Origin: Chenggangzhangella methanolivorans
GTDB taxonomy: Bacteria; Pseudomonadota; Alphaproteobacteria; Rhizobiales; Methylopilaceae
Reading direction: 5' to 3'
Assembly: GCF_019797865.1 (NCBI RefSeq)
Contig: NZ_CP081869.1
Coordinates: 2,815,501 to 2,879,500 of the forward strand
DNA: 64,000 nt
Shown here: positions 8,852 through 18,938 of the stretch, in pieces
Layout: each line of letters opens with the position of its first letter
How positions within the stretch are numbered: the stretch's first letter is position 1
Notes under the pieces: generated by a model
Seen by the model: the letters and a program-made list of their open reading frames with translations, nothing else
Databases searched by the model: none
What the model was told of the DNA's origin: nothing
Made by a program: the position numbers and the translations under genes

Positions 8852-9633
8852 CCGCCCGAGGCTCCGCCGCCGCCCGACGATCCGCCGCCCCCGCCGCCGA
8901 AGCCTCCGCCTCCTCCGCCGCCCGACCAGCCGCCGCTCCCGAGGCCGCCCGCGGTCCCGCCGGTGATCCAAGGACCGGACCGTCCGCGCGACCGCGGATT
9001 GGTCATCGCCCGATAGAAGCTCCACAGCACGATGGCGAAGATCGTGAGCACGAAGACCGTGGCCAAAAGGTCGAGCCACGTGGGCGCAGACTCGTCGGCG
9101 GCGTTCGCGCGCGCCTTGAACTCCTCGGCCTGGCCCGAAAACACCGCCATCACGTCGTCGGCGCCGCGCGCGATCCCGCCTGGAAAGTCGCCGGCGCGGA
9201 AGCGGGGAAGGATGGCGTTCTCGATGATAAGGCGCGAGACCGCGTCGGTGAGGTCGCCCTCGAGCCCGTAGCCGACCTCAATGCGGACCTTGCGCTCGTT
9301 CGGCGCGATGAGAAGGAGGGCGCCGTCGTTGCGCTGCTTGTCGCCGAGGCCCCAGTCGCGGAACAGGCGGTTGCCGAAGTCCTCGACGCTCGTCCCCTGC
9401 AGCGACGGCACGGTCGCGACCGCGAACTGGTGGCCGGTCTTGTCCTGAAACGCCTTGAGCTTGGCGACGAGCGCGGCTTCGGCGTCAGGCGGAAGGATGT
9501 TCGCCTCGTCGACCACGTAATTGGTGAAGCGCGGGAGGCTGAGATCCTGCGCGAACGCCGTCGCGGCCAGAAGCCAGAGCATGGCGACCGGCAGGAGGGC
9601 GAGGGCGGAGAGCCGTGTGAAGCGACCGAGCAT
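8845..9633 (-). CDS. YgcG-family TPM-domain protein with glycine-rich tail
   Basis: A signal peptide (ALALLPVAMLWLLAATAFA) is followed by a TPM domain (FTNYVVDEANILPPDAEAAL to DAVSRLIIENAILPRFR..., residues about 30-165). A membrane helix (LLATVFVLTIFAIVLWSFY) and a low-complexity tail of Gly/Ser/Trp (GGWSGGGGGGGFGGGGGGSSGG) follow. This layout is the classic YgcG form, with the TPM domain outside the membrane. A lemA gene often sits next to this family, but none is here. The gene is first of a two-gene operon. Confidence 0.85.
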   Translation of the reverse strand: MLGRFTRLSALALLPVAMLWLLAATAFAQDLSLPRFTNYVVDEANILPPDAEAALVAKLKAFQDKTGHQFAVATVPSLQGTSVEDFGNRLFRDWGLGDKQRNDGALLLIAPNERKVRIEVGYGLEGDLTDAVSRLIIENAILPRFRAGDFPGGIARGADDVMAVFSGQAEEFKARANAADESAPTWLDLLATVFVLTIFAIVLWSFYRAMTNPRSRGRSGPWITGGTAGGLGSGGWSGGGGGGGFGGGGGGSSGGGGASGGW

Positions 9634-9712
9634 CGCGGGTGATTTTAGGCCGGAGGGGGCGCGTCATCCTGCAGAGCGACGCGACGTTCTGAAGCCGGTT
9701 CGTTTCCGCCGC

Positions 9713-9812
9713 GTCACGCGCCCCGTCTTGTCCGGGGCGTCCATCGGTCGGACGGCGCCGCGCGCCGATGTGGATCCCCCGGACCAGCCGGGGGATGACG
9801 ATCGAGGTTCGA
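9713..9812. repeat. Palindromic intergenic repeat, family A
   Basis: GCCCCGTCTTGTCCGGGGC and CCCCCGGACCAGCCGGGGG hairpins with the GGATGACG tail, spaced by a short variable part, between rho and the TPM operon. Confidence 0.75.
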
Positions 9813-9874
9813 ACGCCGGTTCCTGAACACGCTCCCGGATCGGCCCTGCGGCCGTCCGGGAAGACCGCATGTCC

Positions 9875-11140
<1,266 letters not shown>

Positions 11141-11425
11141 CTTGGGCCTTTGAAGGGAGTCCCCGCGCTAGGACGGGGCGAATTCGGAAGGGACGTTCGG
11201 TTTGGGAGGACAGGTCGTCGGTCCATGAGGCGCGACGGCGTGTCGTGACGGGCGCCGAGACCGGCGATGCGTCTGGGAGGGGGGCCGCGGAAGCGATCGC
11301 GAGGGCCGCGACGGCTTTTCGCCTGAGCTACGGACGCGGTCCGACTCCGAGGCTGTGACGTACATACCGGCTCAGCCCCGGCTTCACAAGCCTCGAGAGC
11401 CGTCTTTCACGCCGATGTTCCCGCT

Positions 11426-11854
11426 TCAGAACGGCTTGACGATCACCAGGATCACGATCCCGATCATCAGCACGGTCGGGACTTCGTTGAGAATGCGGAA
11501 GTAGCGCTGCGATTTCGTGTTCCGGTCCTCGGCGAATTCGCGCACGTGTTTCACGAGCTTTCCGTGCACGGCCGACATCGCGATCACGAGCGCGAGCTTG
11601 CCGTGTAGCCAGCCGGACGACATCCAGCCGCCCTGCCAGATGAGGACGATCCCCGCGAGCCAGGTCACCGCCATCGCGGGGTTGGAGATCGCCTTGAGCA
11701 GGCGCCGCTCCATCACCTTGAAGGTCTCGGACTGGGCGGAGCCGACCGGCGTCACGGAATGATAGACGAAGAGCCGCGGCAGATAGAGCATCGCGGCCAT
11801 CCAGGCGATGACCGCGACGACGTGCAGGGCCTTGATCCAGAGATAGACGTCCAT
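11426..11854 (-). CDS. hemJ: Protoporphyrinogen IX oxidase HemJ
   Basis: The 142-residue membrane protein has the HemJ pattern: a first helix KALHVVAVIAWMAAMLYLPRLFVYH with the conserved His, then ISNPAMAVTWLAG, GWLHGKLALVIAM and a final helix near the C-terminus. HemJ carries out the six-electron oxidation to protoporphyrin IX in heme synthesis. It lies downstream of hemE on the same strand, separated by a palindromic repeat, as is usual beside the alphaproteobacterial origin. Confidence 0.92.
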   Translation of the reverse strand: MDVYLWIKALHVVAVIAWMAAMLYLPRLFVYHSVTPVGSAQSETFKVMERRLLKAISNPAMAVTWLAGIVLIWQGGWMSSGWLHGKLALVIAMSAVHGKLVKHVREFAEDRNTKSQRYFRILNEVPTVLMIGIVILVIVKPF

Positions 11855-11867
11855 CGGCCCTCGCCGT

Positions 11868-12018
11868 CGTCCCGGCCGCAGCGAAGCGGAGAGCCGGGAT
11901 CGTTCTCAACCAAATCGCGGCCGTCATCCCCCGGATTGTCCGGGGGACCCAGTCCGGATCACAGACCACCGCGCTCGCCGAACCGCGGACGCCCCGGGAA
12001 GCCGGGGCATGACGAGCC
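11868..12018. repeat. Palindromic intergenic repeats, family A, between hemE and hemJ
   Basis: Three hairpin units in a row: GTCGTCCCGGC..GAGAGCCGGGATC, CATCCCCCGGATTGTCCGGGGGA and GCCCCGGGAAGCCGGGGCATGACG. The block splits hemE from hemJ. Confidence 0.75.
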
Positions 12019-12076
12019 TTGTTCCAAGCGCCGCCACGGCTCGGCCCGACGGCCGTCCGGAATGGCGACTGTCGCG

Positions 12077-13144
12077 TCAGCCCTTGCCCCGCGCCCGCTT
12101 CACGAGCTGCGCCACGTGCTCCGGCGGCGTTTCCTGCCGCACTCCATGGCCGAGGTTCAGGATCATCGGATGGCCTCCCAGCGCCGCCAGGGCGTCGTCC
12201 ACGGCCCTGTCGAGCGCCGCCCCGCCCGCCACCAGCGCGATCGGGTCCACGGCCCCCTGGAGCGCCCTGGAGGCGTAGACGGCGGATCGCGCGACCCGGA
12301 GGTCCTCCGACGTCGCGACGCCGAAGCCGTCGGCCGGCACCACGCCTGCGAAATCCGCGAGCTTGGCCCCGGCGCCGCGGGCGAAGGCGATGATCTTCGC
12401 GCCCGGAACTTCCGCCCTCACCCGCTCGCAGAGCTCGGCGATCGGCCGCGTCGACCAGCGGGCGAATTCGCCCGGAGGCAGATCGCCCGCCCAGCTGTCG
12501 AAGATCTGAACCGCGTCGGCGCCCGCCTTGAGCTGCGCGACGAGATGGGCGGCCGAGGCCGTGACGAGACGCTCGATCAGCTCGGCGAACACGTCCGGCT
12601 CGCGATAGGCCAGAAGCCGCGCAGGCGCCTGCTCCTCGCCGCCGCGCCCGCCGACCATGTAGGTCGCGACCGTGTAGGGCGCGCCGCAGAAGCCGATCAG
12701 CGCCTTCTCTCTCGAAAGCTCCTTCCTCACCCGCGACACGGTCTCGTAGACGGGCGCGAGCATGTCGAGGTCGATGGCGTCCTTCAGCCGGCCGAACTCG
12801 GCGAGCCCCGTCACCGGGTCGAGCCGCGGGCCTTCGCCTTCGACGAAGCGGACCTCCTGGCCAAGCGCATGCGGCACGACGAGGATGTCGGAGAACAGGA
12901 TGGCTGCGTCGAGATCGAAGCGGCGGATCGGCTGGAGCGTGACCTCGGTCGCCATCTCTGGCGCATAGCAGAGATCGAGGAAGCCGCCCGCTTTGGCGCG
13001 CAGCTCGCGATATTCGGGAAGGTAGCGGCCAGCCTGCCGCATCAGCCAGATCGGAGGGACGGGAAGCGTTTCGCCCGACAGCGCCCGGATCAGGAGAGGC
13101 GTCGGCTCGGCACCGTTAACGCCTTTGGCCACAGCTTCGCTCAC
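12077..13144 (-). CDS. hemE: Uroporphyrinogen decarboxylase
   Basis: A complete 355-residue protein with the signature PPIWLMRQAGRYLPEYRELR near the N-terminus, the substrate aspartate region DAAILFSDILVVPHALG, and GFCGAPYTVATYMVGG. It converts uroporphyrinogen III to coproporphyrinogen III in the cytosol. The gene starts at 13144 and faces away from ppsR. The shared 340-base gap is the candidate replication origin, the position hemE occupies in Caulobacter, Rickettsia and Sinorhizobium. Confidence 0.97.
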   Translation of the reverse strand: MSEAVAKGVNGAEPTPLLIRALSGETLPVPPIWLMRQAGRYLPEYRELRAKAGGFLDLCYAPEMATEVTLQPIRRFDLDAAILFSDILVVPHALGQEVRFVEGEGPRLDPVTGLAEFGRLKDAIDLDMLAPVYETVSRVRKELSREKALIGFCGAPYTVATYMVGGRGGEEQAPARLLAYREPDVFAELIERLVTASAAHLVAQLKAGADAVQIFDSWAGDLPPGEFARWSTRPIAELCERVRAEVPGAKIIAFARGAGAKLADFAGVVPADGFGVATSEDLRVARSAVYASRALQGAVDPIALVAGGAALDRAVDDALAALGGHPMILNLGHGVRQETPPEHVAQLVKRARGKG

Positions 13145-13483
13145 CCGATCGTCCTTCTTAAGAATCTCAGAGAAGACTCTTCTGCTTCTTTTTCTAGGGG
13201 GGCGGATTACAGGCGTTCCAGACGCTCCACAAGCGGTCCACAGGCGCCGGCTCCGTTAACCATTCGTTAACGATCTCAGATCTCAGCGCCGTTAACGAAG
13301 CGTTCACGGAAGTTAACAGAACCCTAACGGGCGCTCTCCCGGACCGCGTCGCTGTTGATGAAAATCGCCGGCTCAGCGAGAGTGCGGCTCCGTCTCCCCC
13401 CGAGGCGCGAATTCGTCCACAGCAGTCCACCGCGTCGTCGACTCCTTTTCCGACCTCGCGGCGGGCCCGGCGCGCCCTCCGAG
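13145..13483. other. Candidate chromosomal replication origin (oriC)
   Basis: The gap between divergent hemE and ppsR (RP001-type) genes is where the origin has been mapped in Caulobacter and Rickettsia. It contains three CtrA-type sites (13256-13328) and TCCACA cores resembling DnaA boxes at 13226-13231, 13237-13242 and 13416-13421. A weaker TCCACC follows at 13426-13431. A moderately AT-rich, pyrimidine-rich stretch (13150-13198) lies next to hemE and could melt. The cores at 13226 and 13237 are spaced 11 bases apart, and those at 13416 and 13426 are spaced 10 apart, about one helical turn. No perfect TTATCCACA box is present. Confidence 0.7.
13256..13328. promoter_or_regulatory. Three tandem CtrA-type binding sites
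   Basis: Site 1 (13256-13271) reads TTAACCATTCGTTAAC, an exact TTAA-N7-TTAAC match. Site 2 (13292-13307) is TTAA-N7-TTCAC and site 3 (13313-13328) is TTAA-N7-CTAAC, each one base off. Sites 2 and 3 start 21 bases apart, two helical turns. CtrA binds such sites in the Caulobacter origin and blocks initiation. GATCTCA is also repeated directly between sites 1 and 2. Confidence 0.7.
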
Positions 13484-14354
13484 ATGTCCGCACCACGCTC
13501 CTCGTTCCACTTCCATCTGGTCTCCGACGCGACCGGCGAAACGCTGGTCGCGGTCGCCCGCGCGGCCGTCTCGCAATTCAAGAGCGTGGCGAGCGTCGAG
13601 CACGTCTATCCGCTCGTGCGCTCGGCCCGGCAGCTCGAACGGGTGCTGAACGAGATCGCGGAGGAGCCGGGCGTCGTGCTCTACACGCTCGTCGACGAGC
13701 AGCTGACGTCGGCGCTCGAGACCCGCTGCCGGGAGCTCGGATGTCCGTGCCTTGCCGTGCTGGCGCCGGTCTTCCAGCTGCTGCGCTCGCATCTGGGCGA
13801 AGAGAGCGCGGCCAAGGCCGGCGCGCAGCACGACCTCAACGACGACTATTTCAAGCGCATCGACGCGCTGAACTACACGATGGCTCATGACGACGGGCAG
13901 AACGCCGACGACCTCGAAGGCGCCGACGTGGTGCTGCTCGGCGTCAGCCGCACGTCGAAGACGCCGACCTCGATCTATCTCGCAAACCGCGGCGTAAAGA
14001 CCGCCAATATTCCGCTCGTTCCGGACGTGCCGCCGCCGGCCGGCCTCGAGGGGCTGAAGGGCCCGCTCGTCGTCGGGCTGGTCGCGACGCCCGATCGGAT
14101 CGTGGCGGTGCGTCACAACAGGGTGCTCGGGCTTGAAGGCAATATGACGGGGCGGCTGCAGGAAGCGGCCTATGTGGACCGCGACGCGGTGGCGTCCGAG
14201 ATCGTGGCTTCGCGCCGTCTCTGCTCGCGCAACGGCTGGCCGATGATCGACGTCCCGCCGCTCGATCGAGGAGACGGCGGCGTCCGTGATCGCGATGCTC
14301 GGCGAGCACCGCGCGAAGCGGATTCAGGAAGCCCTCGCCGAGGTCGCTCCGTGA
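13484..14354 (+). CDS. ppsR: PEP synthase/PPDK regulatory protein (DUF299), frameshifted
   Basis: The protein starts [20 protein letters not shown], the usual start of this family, and has the P-loop [18 protein letters not shown] near residue 155. It is a bifunctional kinase and pyrophosphorylase that switches pyruvate-phosphate dikinase or PEP synthase. The frame breaks near 14259; the last 30 residues ([21 protein letters not shown]...) continue in another frame to a TGA at 14352-14354. That stop overlaps the GTG start of maf. It is the RP001-type gene that borders the origin in alphaproteobacteria. Confidence 0.88.
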
Positions 14355-14967
14355 GCGCGCTCTGGCGCGACGCGGCTCTCTTGGTGCTGGCTTCGAAAAG
14401 CGAGATCCGGGCGCAGCTTCTGGAAAGCGCGCACATCCCGACCGAGATCCGAGGCGCGGAGATCGACGAGCGCGCCGTCGAGGCCTCGCTTTCGGGCGAC
14501 GGCCTCAGCCCCGCGAGCGTCGCCGGCTCGCTTGCGGCCGCCAAGGCGATCGACGTCTCGTCGCGCATGCCCGGGCGCCTGGTGCTCGGCGCCGACCAAC
14601 GCTCGCGCTCGACGGCGAGCGCTTCACCAAGCCGAAGGACCGAGAATCGGGGCGAGCCCAGCTTCTCAAGCTCTCGGGCCGCACCCACACGCTCGCCTCC
14701 GGGGCAGCGCTGGTGCGGGACGGGGCGGTGCTCTGGAGCGGGATCTCCAAGGCCAACCTCACCATGCGCGAGCTGTCCGACGAGTTCGTCGAGATCTATC
14801 TCGACGTGACCGGCGAGGCCGCGCTGTCGAGCGTCGGCGGCTACCAGTACGAAGGCGCCGGCGTGCACCTCTTCGAGGAGGTGGAGGGCGACTTCAGCAC
14901 CATCCTCGGCCTGCCGTTGCTTCTCGTGACCGCCGCATTGCGCGACATCGGGGCGCTCGCCTCGTGA
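14351..14967 (+). CDS. maf: Maf-family nucleotide pyrophosphatase (frameshifted)
   Basis: The start is a GTG that overlaps the ppsR stop (GTGA). The N-terminus has [17 protein letters not shown], and the centre has RLVLGADQ followed, after a one-base loss near 14598, by [14 protein letters not shown]. The end has [14 protein letters not shown], all typical of Maf/YhdE. These cytosolic enzymes hydrolyse nucleoside triphosphates such as dTTP or modified NTPs to the monophosphate. The stop overlaps the GTG of aroE by four bases. Confidence 0.88.
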
Positions 14968-15797
14968 AGCGCGCCTTCGTGACGGGCTGGCCGGTGCGGC
15001 ATTCGCGCTCGCCGATGATCCACGGGCACTGGCTGAAGGCTTACGGAATCAACGGATCCTACGAGCACGCCGAAGTCGCGCCGGAGGATTTAGAGGCCTT
15101 TCTGCGCGGATGCGGGGCGGACGGTTTCGTCGGCGGCAACGTCACCATTCCTCACAAAGAGGCGGCCTTTTCTTTGGTCGAGGCGGCGGACGGCGAGGCG
15201 GCGGCGCTCGGCGCGGTCAACACCGTCTGGCTCGACGGCGGCAGGCTCCACGGCGCCAACACCGACGGGCTCGGCTTTCTGGCCAATCTCGACGACGGCG
15301 CTCCGGGCTGGGACGAACGCAAGAGCGTCTCGGTGATTCTGGGCGCCGGAGGCGCGGCGCGCGCGGTGGCGCGGTCGCTTGGCCGGCGCGGTTTCGGCGC
15401 GGTCGTGGTGGCCAACCGCACCGCGGCGCGCGCGGCGGCGGTGGCGGCGCTCGCCGGCGAGGCGGGCCGCGCCGTCGGCTATGACGAGCTGTGGCGCTGG
15501 CTTCCCTCCGCCGACCTCGTGGTGAACGCCACCTCGCTCGGCATGACGGGCAAGGACCGGCTCGACGTCCATCTCGGCGAGCTGCCGGGCCACGCGGTCG
15601 TCAACGACCTCGTCTATGTTCCGCTCGAGACCGAACTGCTGGCGCAGGCGCGGGCGAACGGAAACCGTGCGGTCGACGGCCTCGGAATGCTGTTGCACCA
15701 GGCGGTTCCGGGCTTTGAACGGTGGTTCGGCGTGCGGCCGAAGGTGACGCCGGAATTGAGGGCGCTGGTCGAGGCGGACATCGCCGGACAGCGCTGA
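14964..15797 (+). CDS. aroE: Shikimate dehydrogenase
   Basis: A complete 277-residue enzyme. VTGWPVRHSRSPMIHGHW carries the shikimate-binding SxS motif, GGNVTIPHKEAA holds the catalytic lysine, and NTDGLGF is also present. The Rossmann NADP site is ILGAGGAARAVARSL, followed by NRT. It reduces 3-dehydroshikimate to shikimate in aromatic amino acid synthesis. The GTG start overlaps the maf stop (GTGA), so ppsR, maf and aroE look translationally coupled. Confidence 0.96.
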   Translation: MKRAFVTGWPVRHSRSPMIHGHWLKAYGINGSYEHAEVAPEDLEAFLRGCGADGFVGGNVTIPHKEAAFSLVEAADGEAAALGAVNTVWLDGGRLHGANTDGLGFLANLDDGAPGWDERKSVSVILGAGGAARAVARSLGRRGFGAVVVANRTAARAAAVAALAGEAGRAVGYDELWRWLPSADLVVNATSLGMTGKDRLDVHLGELPGHAVVNDLVYVPLETELLAQARANGNRAVDGLGMLLHQAVPGFERWFGVRPKVTPELRALVEADIAGQR

Positions 15798-15813
15798 CGA
15801 CAGGGAGAAGACG

Positions 15814-16032
15814 ATGGGAACCGTCGCCGCGCTCTTGGCGCTCAAGCTTCTGACGCTCGCAGGCTCGACCGCCACCACCGCCTGGCTCGTGAGCTTCCTG
15901 TTCTTCACCGAAACGCTCGCGGCCTATCGCTGGGAGCTGTTCCTCGGCGGCTTCGCGGCGATCGCGATCGGCGAGCTCGGCGCGGCGCTCCTCGGCAGGA
16001 AGGCCGCGAAGGACGCGACCACAGAGTCATGA
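15814..16032 (+). CDS. Small two-helix membrane protein
   Basis: The 72-residue protein has two hydrophobic segments ([28 protein letters not shown] and [21 protein letters not shown]) and a short polar tail. It has a ribosome site (AGGGAG) and its stop overlaps the coaE start (ATGA), so it belongs to the aroE-coaE run. No family is recognised. Confidence 0.6.
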   Translation: MGTVAALLALKLLTLAGSTATTAWLVSFLFFTETLAAYRWELFLGGFAAIAIGELGAALLGRKAAKDATTES

Positions 16033-16611
16033 TCGTCCTCGGCCTCACCGGCTCGATCGGCATGGGCAAGTCGACGACCGCGAAGCTCTTCGCCGAGGAG
16101 GGCGCGGCCGTCCACGACGCCGACGCGACCGTGCATCGGCTCTATTCGGGCGCGGCCGCCCCTCTGGTCGAGGCCGCGTTTCCGGGAACGACCCGCGACG
16201 GGACGGTCGACCGCAAGGAGCTGGGGAGAAGGGTGATCGGCGACCCCGAAAGTCTCGCGCGGCTGGAGTCGATCGTCCATCCTCTCGTGCGCGAGGCCGA
16301 ACGCCGGTTCCTCGACGAGGCGCGAGCCTCGGGCGCGAAAATCGCCGTTCTCGACATTCCGCTGCTGTTCGAGACCGGCCGCGACGCCGAGGTCGACGCC
16401 GTGGCGGTGGTCTCGGCGGGCGCGCAGGAGCAGCGGCGCAGGGTTCTGGAACGGCCGGGAATGACCGAAGAGACCTTCGAGAAGATCCTCGCCCGCCAGA
16501 CGCCCGACGCCGAAAAGCGCGCGCGGGCGGACCTCGTGATCGACACGTCGCGCGGGATCGAGGCTGCGCGCGAGCAGGTGCGGGGCGATCGCGCGCTTCG
16601 CCGGGATCTGA
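16029..16611 (+). CDS. coaE: Dephospho-CoA kinase (frameshifted near the end)
   Basis: The N-terminal P-loop [21 protein letters not shown] is diagnostic, followed by [10 protein letters not shown] and [11 protein letters not shown]. The enzyme adds the 3' phosphate in the last step of CoA synthesis. A G4 run near 16578 holds one base too many. With three Gs the protein ends [11 protein letters not shown] at 16609-16611, a normal CoaE end; as given, the frame runs to 16664 into dnaQ. The gene overlaps the small membrane gene by ATGA. Confidence 0.92.
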
Positions 16612-16623
16612 GGAGAGTTTTTC

Positions 16624-17331
16624 TTGCGCGAGATCGTGCTCGACACCGAAACCACCGGCCTTGATCCGGCGACCGGCGACCGCGTGGTCGAGATCGGCTG
16701 CGTCGAGCTCCTGAACCGCATCCCGACGGGCACGAGCTACCACGTCTACATCAATCCCGAGCGCTCGATGCCCGAGGAGGCGTTTCGGGTGCACGGGCTC
16801 TCGAGCGAGTTCCTGTCGGACAAGCCGCGCTTCGCCGAGATCGCCGACGAGTTCCTGACCTTCATCGACGAGGACGCGCTCGTCATCCACAACGCGGCCT
16901 TCGACGTCGGCTTTCTCGACGCCGAATTCGCCAAGCTCGGAAAGCCCAAGATCAGCCGGTCGCGGGTGGTCGACACGCTGATGCTCGCGCGCCGCAAGAA
17001 CCGGGCGGCGCGGCCTCGCTCGACGCGCGCTCTGCGCGCGCTACGGCATCGACAACTCCAAGCGCACCAAGCACGGCGCGCTGCTCGATTCGGAGATCCT
17101 GGCCGAGGTCTATCTCGAGCTGCTCGGCGGCCGGCAGGCCTCTCTCGGCCTGTCGCAACTCTCCGGCCGGGGCGGGAAGGCCGGCTCTGCGGTGGCCCAG
17201 CGCCCGACGCCGCTTCCGCGCGGCTCACCGACGCCGAGGTCGAGGCCCATCTCGCCTTCGTGGCGGGGCTCGGCGGAACGGTGCTGTGGCGGGAGTTTCT
17301 GGCCGAGCCGGACGCGGTCCAGCCGGGCTGA
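16624..17331 (+). CDS. dnaQ: DNA polymerase III epsilon subunit, 3'-5' proofreading exonuclease (two frameshifts)
   Basis: A TTG start with a strong ribosome site (AGGAGAG) gives [15 protein letters not shown], the ExoI motif of DnaQ; ExoII ([11 protein letters not shown]) follows. ExoIII lies after a frame change near 17005: the sequence [30 protein letters not shown] reads in another frame. The first frame resumes near 17218 ([13 protein letters not shown]) and ends VQPG at 17331. The protein proofreads within the replicase core. Its 3' end is part of a tandem duplication. Confidence 0.9.
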   Translation: MREIVLDTETTGLDPATGDRVVEIGCVELLNRIPTGTSYHVYINPERSMPEEAFRVHGLSSEFLSDKPRFAEIADEFLTFIDEDALVIHNAAFDVGFLDAEFAKLGKPKISRSRVVDTLMLARRKNRAARPRSTRALRALRHRQLQAHQARRAARFGDPGRGLSRAARRPAGLSRPVATLRPGREGRLCGGPAPDAASARLTDAEVEAHLAFVAGLGGTVLWREFLAEPDAVQPG

Positions 17332-17720
17332 CACGCCAGTGCGTGCTTCGAGACGGCCGGCGAAAGCCGGCCTCCTCAGCATGAGGTTGGTTGAGGAGAC
17401 CAAAAACGGTCCTCATGCTGAGGAGCCGGCCATTTGGCCGGCGTCTCGAAGCACGCAGGTCCGTTCGATCAGGGAATCTTACGCGTCGCTCTGGACGACC
17501 GCCTCTTAGCGCGAACGTGGTCCAGCCGGGCTGACAGGCCAGTGCGTGCTTCGAGACGCGCCTTCGGCGCTCCTCGAGCCATGAGGATCGTCGAGGAAAC
17601 CAAACGGTCCTCATGGCTCGAGGAGGCCGGCTTTCGCCGGCCGTCTCGAAGCACGCAGGTCCGTCCGATCAGGAAAGCTTACGCGTTGCCCTGGGCGGCC
17701 GCGGCCTCTTCGGCGCGGGC
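17316..17720. repeat. Tandem duplication of about 200 bp carrying dnaQ and secB 3' ends (repeat family B)
   Basis: Each copy begins with the dnaQ end (GGTCCAGCCGGGCTGACA, at 17316 and 17519). It continues with a large palindrome (GTGCTTCGAGACG...CGTCTCGAAGCAC with an inner CCTCATG...CATGAGG stem). It ends with the secB tail read in reverse (CTTACGCGT, at 17478 and 17678). The offset is about 200-203 bases. Only the outer dnaQ stop and the right-hand secB end are functional. Confidence 0.8.
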
Positions 17721-18155
17721 GCGGTAGAGGGCTGCGAAGTCCACCGGGTCGATCATCAGCGGCGGGAAGCCGCCGTTGCGGACCGAGTCGGCCACGATCT
17801 GGCGCGCGAACGGGAACAGCAGGCGCGGGCACTCGATCATCACCACCGGATGGAGCTGGTCCTCCGGGATGTTCACGATGCGGAACACGCCGCCATAGGA
17901 GAGGTCGACGCGGAAGATCAGCGTCTCGCCGTCCTTGGCCTGGCCCTGAATCGCGAGCTCGACCTCGAAATCCGTGTCGCCGACCTTGCGGGCGTTGACG
18001 TTCACGTTGATCTCGATCTGCGGCGAGGTCTGGCGCGGCGCGAGCGAGCGCGGCGCGTTCGGGTTCTCGAAGGAGAGATCCTTGGCGTATTGCGCCAGCA
18101 CGTTGATCGCGGGCGCGTTGTTTTCGGCGCCGGGCGCGCCGTTGTTGCTGGCCAT
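17679..18155 (-). CDS. secB: Protein-export chaperone SecB
   Basis: The 158-residue product reads INVLAQYAKDLSFENPNAP, then PQIEINVNVNARKV and FRVDLSYGGVFRIVNIPEDQLHPVVMIECPRLLFPFARQIVADSVRNGGFPPLMIDPVDF. This is a full SecB with its peptide-binding surface. As a tetramer it keeps precursors unfolded and hands them to SecA. The start is the ATG at 18155. It converges on dnaQ; its last codons are duplicated at about 17478-17515. Confidence 0.97.
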   Translation of the reverse strand: MASNNGAPGAENNAPAINVLAQYAKDLSFENPNAPRSLAPRQTSPQIEINVNVNARKVGDTDFEVELAIQGQAKDGETLIFRVDLSYGGVFRIVNIPEDQLHPVVMIECPRLLFPFARQIVADSVRNGGFPPLMIDPVDFAALYRARAEEAAAAQGNA

Positions 18156-18279
18156 CGGTCGTCCCCTCGGGGGTTTTCGTCACGTGCCGCGGGGAGAAAA
18201 CCGATCCGCGACGGGCGGCGCGAGGTAACACGCCGTCCGCGGAGCGGGCAAGCCGCAGGCCTGCCCGTCGTTCGAAGGA

Positions 18280-18732
18280 TCAGGCCTTGCGGGGATCGGC
18301 CGCGGGCCGGATCTCGCGCCACTCCTGGGCGTCGAGGTCCAGCATATCGGGCGACGCCTGGCGGCTGGCGCGCACCGGCTCGGCCGTCGCCTTGTCGGCG
18401 CCGCCGAGGAAGCCGCGCAGGCGCCGGCGCACTTCCGGGATCAGCGCCATCACGCCGATCGCGTCGGTGATGAAGCCCGGCACTGCGAACAGCAGGCCGG
18501 CGAGGCCGCGCAGGCCGTGGTTCGCGTCGAGCGCGAACGACATCAGGCCGCCGTTCTGGCGGGCCTTGGCTTTGGCCTCGGTGACGAGCGAACCCAGCAT
18601 CGCGACGCCGATCAAAGAGATCGCGACCTGCAGCAGCACCGCCTTGCCGAGCCCGATCGCGGAGGCGACCAGCGCGAAGGCGATGAGCTCCATCACCGGC
18701 AGCAGAAGGATGAGACCGAGAAGTCGGGGCAT
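18280..18732 (-). CDS. fxsA: FxsA-family membrane protein
   Basis: MPRLLGLILLLPVMELIAFALVASAIG is the typical FxsA start, with the conserved PxxEL segment in the first membrane helix. Helices follow at VLLQVAISLIGVAMLG and LAGLLFAVPGFITDAIGVMALIP, where PGFxTD is a family hallmark. The polar C-terminus follows. FxsA is an inner-membrane protein known for easing phage T7 exclusion by F plasmid; its normal role is unclear. I used the ATG at 18732. Confidence 0.88.
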   Translation of the reverse strand: MPRLLGLILLLPVMELIAFALVASAIGLGKAVLLQVAISLIGVAMLGSLVTEAKAKARQNGGLMSFALDANHGLRGLAGLLFAVPGFITDAIGVMALIPEVRRRLRGFLGGADKATAEPVRASRQASPDMLDLDAQEWREIRPAADPRKA

Positions 18733-18938
18733 GACGTGTCCGTGAAACCGTCCCTTGATGCGCAGCGCGCGACGATAGCTTATGTGGGCCCTCGACCCCG
18801 TGGAGTTCAAGCGCCTGCGGAGCGCGACCGGAACGCGACTGGAATCGCGGGCCGATCTGCTCACATATAAGGCTTGGGCTCGACGGCCGCGCTTCACGTT
18901 TCGGGAAGCGCCGACCGCCACGACGACTGCGAGACGAG

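Noticed and set aside
16612..16664. CoaE C-terminal extension into dnaQ
   Set aside because: The extra residues ([19 protein letters not shown]) are the dnaQ start read out of frame after an extra G near 16578.
17478..17515. Second secB gene end
   Set aside because: It is only a decayed copy of the last codons within the tandem duplication and has no reading frame upstream.
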